Below, in pieces: positions 11,039 through 17,380 of a stretch of 31,961 bases of DNA. The number at the start of each line of letters is the position of its first letter. The stretch's first letter is position 1. The DNA comes from Candidatus Dechloromonas phosphoritropha (GTDB taxonomy: Bacteria > Pseudomonadota > Gammaproteobacteria > Burkholderiales > Rhodocyclaceae): the NCBI GenBank assembly GCA_016722705.1, contig JADKGN010000007.1, positions 1 to 31,961 on the forward strand, given 5' to 3'. Position numbers and translations under genes: made by a program. The notes under the pieces were generated by a model. That model was not told the origin of the DNA. It worked only from the letters and a program-made list of their open reading frames with translations, and did not search any database.

Positions 11039-13228
11039 ATGCCTGAAGCATCACGTAAATTGGCTTTGCTAGCGCGCAGTAGTGAATTTGGGTCCAACTG
11101 CGGGTATGCAACGAGCTCAGAACACTTGGCTGATGAGCTACGTCGGCTTGATGTCCGCATCAGTCTCGCTTCACTGCGGCGCTGTCATGCCGGCTTAGCG
11201 GCGGAGCGTCCCGTAGGCGATTCCGATGAGCAGGCACTGCTCGCCGAACTGGCTAGGCTCGACCGACACATCGATCTACAGCGCAGGAACAGCGCCGAGC
11301 GTGGACAGTTTCTCGGATTGCCACATCTTGCGCGGTTGTTTCGTCTCAGTCCCGTCGAGGAGCAACTGCTGCTAGCTTGTTTTGCCCCTGAGGCGGATGC
11401 CCGCTATGGCAGGTCATACGGCGATCAAGAGGGTAATCTGGCCGGCAGACACCCCAATGTCGCTTTGCTGCTGGAGTTGGTCGGCGAGGACCGCGAGACC
11501 CGAGCCGCAGCGCGCGCAGCATTTCGTTCCCAATCACCGCTGTTTCACTACCGGCTGCTGCAACTGGTCGAGGCAGCGGCTGGTCCGTCGCCAGAATTGT
11601 TGAGCCCGTTGCGCATCGACCCGCGTATCGCTGCCTTTCTGTTGGACATCTCGGGTATCGATGATCGTCTGGTGCCTTACGCCAGCCTGCAAACACCCCG
11701 TTCGCAGGTGGTGCAGCCTGCGGTCGGTGCACAGTCAAGTGTGGTCAGGATGACAGCGTTCATCCGACACCATCTTGCTGCCGGCGACGCATCGGCGCCG
11801 GTCGCCTTTCATTTGCATGGGCCCGACACGGCGACAGCGCGCGCGACAGTCCACTGCGTCTGCCGTGAGCTCTCTCTCAGCCTGTTGACCGTGGACATGG
11901 ATAAACTCGCCGCCGCCGGGCCGGCAGCAACCGACTTGTTCTGGCTGGTGGGTCGCGAAGCCGTGCTCCAGCCAGCCGCCTTGTGCCTCGACAACTTTGA
12001 CATATGGGTTCAGGACCACGACCGAACCGCCGCGCAGCGCGATTCCATATTCGCGGCGCTGCGGCACTTCTCCCAACTTAGTTTCCTGCTCGGCCGCGTC
12101 GCATGGTTGCCCGGCGGACTGAGAAAAGACCTGCTCTATCTGCCGATTGAGTTGCCATTACCAGACATCAACGCTCGTCTGTCGCTGTGGCAGGAGCAGG
12201 CTGAAGCGCGTGGCATCCGGTCGGGCCTCGACTATGACCAAATCGCGAGCCGCTACCGGTTTGACGCAGAAGAGATCAGTAACGTGCTCGATATAGCGAC
12301 GGGAATGGCCTATTGGCGCGATCCCGAGAGTGGGACCGTTACCCCCGACGACATCTCCGCGGCGTGTCGCGCTCACGCCGCACCGCAGGTCGGATTCGCG
12401 GCGATACGGCGAATCCCGCGTTACACTTGGGATGACCTGGTCCTGCCGCCTGATCATTTGCGCCAACTGCATGAACTGTGTAATCAAGCCAATCACAGAC
12501 AGATTGTGCTCGGCGAGTGGGGGTTCGAGCGCCGGCTGGCGTTGGGCAACAGCCTGAATGTCATGTTCAACGGTCCGCCAGGAACCGGGAAAACCATGGC
12601 CGCCGACGTCATCGCCAACGATCTCGAAGTCGACCTCTACAAGATCGATCTGTCCCAGATCGTGAGCAAGTATATCGGCGAGACCGAGAAGAACCTCGAC
12701 CGCGTATTCCGCGATGCACAATCCAGCAATGCTATCGTATTCTTCGATGAGGCCGACGCCTTGTTCGGAAAACGTTCGGAAGTCAAAGACGCTCACGACC
12801 GCTATGCCAATATCGAAACCGGCTATCTGCTGCAGAAAATGGAAGAGCATGACGGCTTGGTGATCCTCGCCACTAACCTGCGCAACAACCTCGACGAAGC
12901 GTTTTTGCGGCGCATGCACTTCGTCGTCGACTTTCCGTTTCCTGACGAGGCGCACCGCAGCAAGCTGTGGCAGGAGCTGTTTCCTGAAGAGGTACCGCGA
13001 AGCGTAGATGTCGATTTTTCGTATCTGGCCCGGCATTTCAAGGTGCCGGGCGGCAACATCCGAAATATCGCCGTATGTGCGGCGTTCCTGGCGGCTGCCG
13101 ACGGTGCGGAAGTGGGAATGCGGCACCTGATCCATGCCGCGCGCCGCGAATACCAGAAACTTGGTTGTCCGTGCACCGCCACCGACTTTGGACCCTACTA
13201 CGAACTGATCAAGGCGAGTAATGGCTAA
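11039..13228 (+). CDS. eCIS AAA+ ATPase (Pvc15/Afp15-like)
   Basis: AAA+ ATPases of this family are needed for assembly of eCIS particles in the producing cell. The start ATG 11039 has GGAGAGAAG at 11027-11035; a TTG at 10982 would add 19 residues but lacks such a site. The 729-residue protein has an N-terminal region with a degenerate ATPase-like fold (HGPDTATAR near residue 260, where a GxxGxGK would be expected; LCLDNFDIW near 314) and a C-terminal active AAA+ domain: Walker A GPPGTGKT at 512-519, Walker B IVFFDEAD with D570 and E571, sensor-1-like LVILATNLRNNLDEAFLRRM, then the hydrophobic HFVVDFPFP. The eight-base overlap with the next gene (ATGGCTAA) points to coupled translation. In Afp/PVC loci the ATPase is near the end; here it leads the operon. 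Confidence 0.93.
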   Translation: MPEASRKLALLARSSEFGSNCGYATSSEHLADELRRLDVRISLASLRRCHAGLAAERPVGDSDEQALLAELARLDRHIDLQRRNSAERGQFLGLPHLARLFRLSPVEEQLLLACFAPEADARYGRSYGDQEGNLAGRHPNVALLLELVGEDRETRAAARAAFRSQSPLFHYRLLQLVEAAAGPSPELLSPLRIDPRIAAFLLDISGIDDRLVPYASLQTPRSQVVQPAVGAQSSVVRMTAFIRHHLAAGDASAPVAFHLHGPDTATARATVHCVCRELSLSLLTVDMDKLAAAGPAATDLFWLVGREAVLQPAALCLDNFDIWVQDHDRTAAQRDSIFAALRHFSQLSFLLGRVAWLPGGLRKDLLYLPIELPLPDINARLSLWQEQAEARGIRSGLDYDQIASRYRFDAEEISNVLDIATGMAYWRDPESGTVTPDDISAACRAHAAPQVGFAAIRRIPRYTWDDLVLPPDHLRQLHELCNQANHRQIVLGEWGFERRLALGNSLNVMFNGPPGTGKTMAADVIANDLEVDLYKIDLSQIVSKYIGETEKNLDRVFRDAQSSNAIVFFDEADALFGKRSEVKDAHDRYANIETGYLLQKMEEHDGLVILATNLRNNLDEAFLRRMHFVVDFPFPDEAHRSKLWQELFPEEVPRSVDVDFSYLARHFKVPGGNIRNIAVCAAFLAAADGAEVGMRHLIHAARREYQKLGCPCTATDFGPYYELIKASNG

Positions 13229-13796
13229 CCCAATCGGCACCATCATATCGTCTACCGGACGGACGATCATCGAACTGCTCAAAGCCGAGGCCGGATTTGC
13301 GGACGGCGACATCACCATGAAGTCGCCAGTCGATGCCCCGACCTCGGCCAAAGTCGCGATGTTCCTGTTCCAGATCGAGGTCAACGCCTCGTTGCGCAAT
13401 GTCGAGCCGGAGGAGGTCGGCGTCGACGGGTTGCGGGCTCCACCGCTGCCGCTGGACCTGCTCTACCTATTCACACCGTTGTCACTGGATTCGGATACCG
13501 CACTCGGACACATGGAGTCGATCATACGCGTCTTCCATGACCGTGCCGTGCTGGCTCCGCCGCTGCTGCCACAGGCGCTGGTCGATGCCGGCAACGACAC
13601 GATCAGAATCACGCCGTCGACCTTGTCGCTGGAAGACACCAACCGTCTGTGGGGCATGTTTCCCAACAAGGCATACAGCCTGTCGATGACCTATCTAATA
13701 TCCCCGGTCCGCGTGCCGTCGGCAAGGGTGACGGCGGTGACGCGCGTCGTCGAAAAAGTGACGCGGGTGTATAGCAAGGGAGGATTGACGCCATGA
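13221..13796 (+). CDS. DUF4255 / Pvc16-type tail terminator (cap) protein
   Basis: The 191-residue protein carries the DUF4255 (Pvc16 N-terminal) pattern: a start with IGTIISSTGRTIIELLKAEA, FLFQIEVNASLRN, LPLDLLYLFTPLSLDSDTAL, and LEDTNRLWGMFPNKAYSLSM followed by TYLISPVRV. Afp16/Pvc16 homologues cap the end of the tube and sheath and set particle completion. It follows the ATPase as Pvc16 follows Pvc15 in the Photorhabdus cassette, here with an eight-base overlap. Its TGA overlaps the ATG of the next small frame as ATGA. Confidence 0.88.
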   Translation: MANPIGTIISSTGRTIIELLKAEAGFADGDITMKSPVDAPTSAKVAMFLFQIEVNASLRNVEPEEVGVDGLRAPPLPLDLLYLFTPLSLDSDTALGHMESIIRVFHDRAVLAPPLLPQALVDAGNDTIRITPSTLSLEDTNRLWGMFPNKAYSLSMTYLISPVRVPSARVTAVTRVVEKVTRVYSKGGLTP

Positions 13797-13932
13797 AGTT
13801 TCTCGAAGAGTCACATCGCCGTGGGTCACTGGTCGTGCAGGTAGCCGGGACCAGACGACCGGTATTTATCATGACCTGGGCACGCTTTCATCAACCATCA
13901 ACGTACAAGGATATCGGCCATGCCAATCGTGA
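13793..13932 (+). pseudogene. Possible small gene (about 46 residues), apparent single-base frameshift
   Basis: The ATG at 13793 forms an ATGA junction with the Pvc16-like gene, so translation should continue here. Frame one begins MKFLEESHRRGSLVVQVAGT. One additional G in the GGG run at 13847-13849 would shift reading to DQTTGIYHDLGTLSSTINVQ ending at TGA 13930-13932, which would overlap the next start at 13920. Without that base the frame stays open to 14083 across the next gene. The corrected product would be a plausible compact protein and would fill a gap in an otherwise tightly packed operon. This is an inference from coding appearance; I do not recognise the protein. Confidence 0.35.
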
Positions 13933-14216
13933 GGAACAGGCTGTTTCAACCCGTCGGAATACTCTTGACCGACGGCAGAACCTTATATCTGCAATCCCGT
14001 CAAGCGATCGAGGTCTTGGAAGTCGACCTAGATTCACCTCACCTGAAGAGCATGCTGGCGAGCGAGCAGTTGATGCTCACTGAGCCCGGTGCACCGGTCA
14101 GCATACCACCGAGAAGCCAGCCACTTGAGAGTGCCGGACCCGAGCCTGTGGCAACCGAAGAGGTACCGATGGAGGCGGCCGAGCAAACAGAGCCGCGCAG
14201 CCGTAAGGGCCGATAA
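13920..14216 (+). CDS. Small hypothetical eCIS protein (98 residues)
   Basis: MPIVRNRLFQPVGILLTDGR starts the protein; it continues with a compact beta-rich look (LYLQSRQAIEVLEVDLDSPH) followed by LKSMLASEQLMLTE and an acidic, Pro-rich tail ending in RSRKGR. It sits between the Pvc16-like protein and the sheath, in the same direction. Small proteins with a backbone-anchoring, rights-of-passage-like beta fold are common next to contractile tail sheath genes, but I do not recognise a named family. The ribosome binding site (AAGGAT, 8 bases away) is weak to moderate. Alternatives are a minor tail-completion or assembly factor. Confidence 0.6.
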   Translation: MPIVRNRLFQPVGILLTDGRTLYLQSRQAIEVLEVDLDSPHLKSMLASEQLMLTEPGAPVSIPPRSQPLESAGPEPVATEEVPMEAAEQTEPRSRKGR

Positions 14217-14299
14217 GGCTCTAATGGATATCGCGGCGAGGACGATTCGGAGCAATTCTCGCACCTAACTAGCAGTCAACCCATTAAAAGGAGCGTGTC

Positions 14300-15763
14300 A
14301 TGCCGGAATATCTATCGCCAGGAGTATTCGTTGAAGAAGGGTCCTCCGGGATCAAGCCCCTCGAGGGCGTCGGAACGTCCACCGGCGCATTCATCGGCAT
14401 TGCCCAGCGCGGGCCCATCGGCAAGCCGATGTTGATTACCAACTGGACGCAGTACACCAGCACCTACGGTGACTTTATCGACGCCGGTTACTTGGCGTAT
14501 GCCGTTTATCAGTTCTTCAATGAGGGTGGCACCCGTTGCTATGTGATTCGTGCCGCCAAAGGCAGCGCGACAACCCTTAGCAAGGCCACGACCGCGGCTA
14601 TGGGCAGCATGGTGGTGCGTGCCAATTCGGAGGGCAAATGGGGCAACTCGCTGAGCGTGGTGGTGGCCGACGAGACCGCGCTACCGGCCGCTAGCGTGCG
14701 GGCCGATTACTTCAAGCTCAGCATCAGCTATGGTAGCGAGGTGGTAGAAACTTACGATCACCTTACCATGGATGACACGCAGCCCGACCATCTGCTCAAG
14801 CGCCTGAATTCAAAATGGGTCGAGGCGGTCGACAGCGGCAATACCCGACCCACCAACGGCCCAGCCAATCTGGCCGGTGGTCTCGACGGCGATAACCTGC
14901 TGGCCACGGACTGGGCTGGTGCCACTGGCTTCATCAACGCCTTCGATCCGGTGGACGACATCAACATCGTCGCCATTCCGGATGCAGTGGGCGATTCGAC
15001 AGTCACCCAAAGCGCCTACACCTATTGCCTGAACCGCAAGGATTGCTTCTTTGTTGCGGACACGCCCAAGGATCTGGATGTGCAAGGGGTCGCCGCGTTC
15101 AGGAGCGTGACCGGCAACTTCAATTCCTCGTACGCGGCGATTTACTACCCTTGGATATCCGTGTCCGATCCGCTCACCGGAAGATCGAAGCTGACACCGC
15201 CAAGCGGCGCGATTGTCGGTACTTATTCCTACACCGACGTGACGCGCGGTGTGCACAAGGCCCCGGCTGGCATCGATGTCGGCTACCTGAATTCCGCGAC
15301 CGGCGTCGAGCGTGTCGTCACCAAGGGTGAGCACGACACGCTCAACCCGATTGGCGTGAATGTCATCCGCACCTTCCCCGGCGCCGGGACCGTGGTCTGG
15401 GGAGCGCGAACGCTGTCCGCGGATTCGGAGTGGCGGTACGTCAACGTCCGCCGTCTGTTCCTGTTTCTCGAAGAGACCATCGACGAAGGCACGCAGTGGG
15501 TGGTGTTCGAGCCCAACACCCCGCTCCTTTGGGGCAAGGTCAAGCGCAACATTACAGCATTTCTGACCACCGTGTGGCGCGACGGGGCGCTCTTTGGCAG
15601 CACTGCCGCGGAGGCTTTCTTCGTGAAAGTGGACGCTGAAAACAATCCGCCCGAGGTGGTGGACGCCGGCCGTTTGGTCATCGAGGTTGGCGTGGCGCCG
15701 GTCAAGCCGGCCGAGTTCGTCATCATTCGCATCAGTCAAAAGACTTTGGGCAAAGCCGGTTAA
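14300..15763 (+). CDS. eCIS contractile sheath protein (Pvc2/Afp2-like)
   Basis: The sheath contracts and drives the inner tube through a target membrane. The 487-residue protein begins MPEYLSPGVFVEEGSSGIKP, the standard start of phage and eCIS sheaths (YxxPGVYVEE), and has GTSTGAFIGIAQRGPIGKP and VYQFFNEGGTRCYVIRA. Its C-terminal sheath domain is equally clear: YVNVRRLFLFLEETIDEGTQ, WVVFEPNTPLLW, and the last beta strand PAEFVIIRISQ. AAAAGGAG at 14286-14293 is an ideal ribosome binding site. PVC loci carry three sheath paralogues and Afp loci three; only one is present in this window, as in simpler systems. Confidence 0.97.
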   Translation: MPEYLSPGVFVEEGSSGIKPLEGVGTSTGAFIGIAQRGPIGKPMLITNWTQYTSTYGDFIDAGYLAYAVYQFFNEGGTRCYVIRAAKGSATTLSKATTAAMGSMVVRANSEGKWGNSLSVVVADETALPAASVRADYFKLSISYGSEVVETYDHLTMDDTQPDHLLKRLNSKWVEAVDSGNTRPTNGPANLAGGLDGDNLLATDWAGATGFINAFDPVDDINIVAIPDAVGDSTVTQSAYTYCLNRKDCFFVADTPKDLDVQGVAAFRSVTGNFNSSYAAIYYPWISVSDPLTGRSKLTPPSGAIVGTYSYTDVTRGVHKAPAGIDVGYLNSATGVERVVTKGEHDTLNPIGVNVIRTFPGAGTVVWGARTLSADSEWRYVNVRRLFLFLEETIDEGTQWVVFEPNTPLLWGKVKRNITAFLTTVWRDGALFGSTAAEAFFVKVDAENNPPEVVDAGRLVIEVGVAPVKPAEFVIIRISQKTLGKAG

Positions 15764-15786
15764 CTTGATCCAGGAGGAACACCCAC

Positions 15787-16221
15787 ATGGCACGCAAAGA
15801 CCCCTATCGCAACTTCCGGTTTCGCGTCGAGATCGACGGCATCACCCAGGCCGCATTTTCCGATGCGACTATTCCGGATTCGACCACCGCGCCCATCGAC
15901 TACCGAGACGGTACCGATCCGACGCACAACCGCAAACTGTCGGGCCAGACAACTTATGGCAACGTCACGCTCAAATGGGGACTGACCGACTCGATGGACC
16001 TCTATAACTGGCGCAAGCAGGTGATCGACAAAGGCGCGCAAGGCAACCGCAAGAACCTGTCGCTGGTGCTGATTGACGAGGCCGGTGATGACAAGGCACG
16101 CTGGGACATCATGGAGGCCTGGCCCACCAAATACGACGCCAGTGACTTGTCCGCCAAAGGCGCGGAGGTGGTCATCGAAAATCTGGATCTGGTTTGTGAG
16201 GAAGTCCTGAGAGTGCAATGA
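15787..16221 (+). CDS. eCIS inner tube protein 1 (Pvc1/Afp1-like, T4 gp19 family)
   Basis: The 144-residue protein starts MARKDPYRNFRFRVEIDGIT and contains TTAPIDYRDGTDPTHNRKLS, LKWGLTDSMDLYNWRKQVID and WPTKYDASDLSAKGAEVVIE, all hallmarks of the T4-gp19-like tube family (PF06841) that polymerises into the hollow tube. AGGAGG at 15772-15777 is a consensus ribosome binding site, stronger than those of neighbours, as suits a protein needed in many copies. It follows the sheath by 23 bp. Confidence 0.96.
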   Translation: MARKDPYRNFRFRVEIDGITQAAFSDATIPDSTTAPIDYRDGTDPTHNRKLSGQTTYGNVTLKWGLTDSMDLYNWRKQVIDKGAQGNRKNLSLVLIDEAGDDKARWDIMEAWPTKYDASDLSAKGAEVVIENLDLVCEEVLRVQ

Positions 16222-16262
16222 GAGTGCGATAATTAGCAGCTTGATCGATGAGGACGCGCGCC

Positions 16263-16793
16263 ATGGCACTGCAGACCGAGTATGAGTTCATCCTGCCCAA
16301 GGGATATCTTGATCCCGAGGGCAACCTGCACAAGGAGGGTGTGATGCGGCTGGCGACGGCCGGGGACGAGATCCTGCCGATGAAGGATTCGCGCGTTCAG
16401 CAGAATCCCGCTTACTTGACCGTCATCCTGCTGGCGCGGGTGATCACTCGGCTGGGCGAACTCAAGATGGTCAATACCCGGGTCATTGAGGGCCTCTTCG
16501 CGGAGGACCTCGACCACCTGCAGGGCATCTACCGGCGCATCAACGAGCAGGGCTCGAATACGGTCACGGCGTGCTGCCCCAGGTGCGACCATCAGTTCGC
16601 CGTGGAGGTCGAGCCGATGGGGAATAACCGGCTACCCCTCGACGAGCCGTATGAGGAGGTAGCCTTCCTGGCGTATCACCTGCACTGGCCATACGCGGAG
16701 ATACTGAACCTGGAGCATCGGGATCGACATCGCTGGTGCAATGAGGTGTCTGACATCAACAAGAAGCTCAACGAACAAAGCGAGTGGGGGTAG
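16263..16793 (+). CDS. Tail-assembly protein fused to a DUF6760-like domain
   Basis: The start ATG 16263 (MALQTEYEFILPKGYLDPEG) has GAGGA eight bases upstream; the ATG at 16248 would lose this site. Residues 1-110 have the pattern of Mu gp41/tail-assembly-chaperone-like proteins (EGNLHKEGVMRLATAGDEIL, LARVITRLGELKMV) ending in a CCPRCDHQF half zinc-knuckle. Residues from about 125 match the small DUF6760 proteins seen in eCIS loci: YEEVAFLAYHLHWPYAEILN, HRDRHRWCNEVSDINKKLNE. In many loci the two are separate or overlapping genes; here they form one 176-residue chain. The stop is two bases from the next start. The role in tube or sheath assembly is inferred from the family and position. Confidence 0.8.
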   Translation: MALQTEYEFILPKGYLDPEGNLHKEGVMRLATAGDEILPMKDSRVQQNPAYLTVILLARVITRLGELKMVNTRVIEGLFAEDLDHLQGIYRRINEQGSNTVTACCPRCDHQFAVEVEPMGNNRLPLDEPYEEVAFLAYHLHWPYAEILNLEHRDRHRWCNEVSDINKKLNEQSEWG

Positions 16794-16795
16794 TC

Positions 16796-17335
16796 ATGGC
16801 AACGATAGGTTTCAATGCTGGCATTGCGGTCGCCGGCCGCGCTCTTGGGGCGCGGCTCGACCCGTACGGCGCATTCAGCTTTCTGGTCGAGATCGAGGGC
16901 ATCATCGCCGGTGGTTTCAGCGAGGTTTCTGGATTGGATATCACCACCGAGGTCGATTCGATACGCGAAGGCGGCGTCAATGACTACGTCCATAAGTTGC
17001 CCAAATGGACCACCCAGAGCGATCTGATCCTGAAGAAAGGCCAGACCGATCTGGATCTTTTGTGGAACTGGTACGCCGATGTGGTGGCCGGCAAGGTCGA
17101 ACGTAAGAACGGCAGCATCTATCTGCTCGATGCCCAGGGCATTCCGGCGATGTGGTGGGACTTCTCCGACGCTTATCCCATCAAGTGGTCAGGGCCGATA
17201 CTCAACGCCACGTCCGGTCAGGTGGCCTTTGAGAGCTTGACGCTGGCGCACCATGGCCTGACCAAGTCGGCATTGAGCCAGGGGCTGTCGGCGGTCCGGG
17301 GAACGATCAGCGTAACGGGCTCGATCGGTTTTTAG
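16796..17335 (+). CDS. eCIS inner tube protein 2 (Pvc5/Afp5-like, T4 gp19 family)
   Basis: The 179-residue protein starts at ATG 16796 (MATIGFNAGIAVAGRALGAR), just after the TAG of the previous gene. It has the gp19 pattern: DPYGAFSFLVEIEGIIAGGF, SEVSGLDITTEVDSIREGG, LPKWTTQSDLILKKGQTDLD, LLWNWYADVV, and WWDFSDAYPIKWSGPILNAT. In PVC/Afp particles such second tube proteins form the first ring(s) joining the tube to the baseplate hub. The N-terminal extension of about 25 residues and the C-terminal tail are not shared with tube protein 1. Confidence 0.94.
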   Translation: MATIGFNAGIAVAGRALGARLDPYGAFSFLVEIEGIIAGGFSEVSGLDITTEVDSIREGGVNDYVHKLPKWTTQSDLILKKGQTDLDLLWNWYADVVAGKVERKNGSIYLLDAQGIPAMWWDFSDAYPIKWSGPILNATSGQVAFESLTLAHHGLTKSALSQGLSAVRGTISVTGSIGF

Positions 17336-17380
17336 GACGCGCGCGCCGGTGCATACCGCGTGCAACAAGGGAAAGGTGCG

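Noticed and set aside
12158..13399. 413-residue minus-strand open frame opposite the ATPase
   Set aside because: It is the antisense of a clear AAA+ gene with intact motifs; long antisense frames are expected in G+C-rich coding DNA and the translation has no family features.
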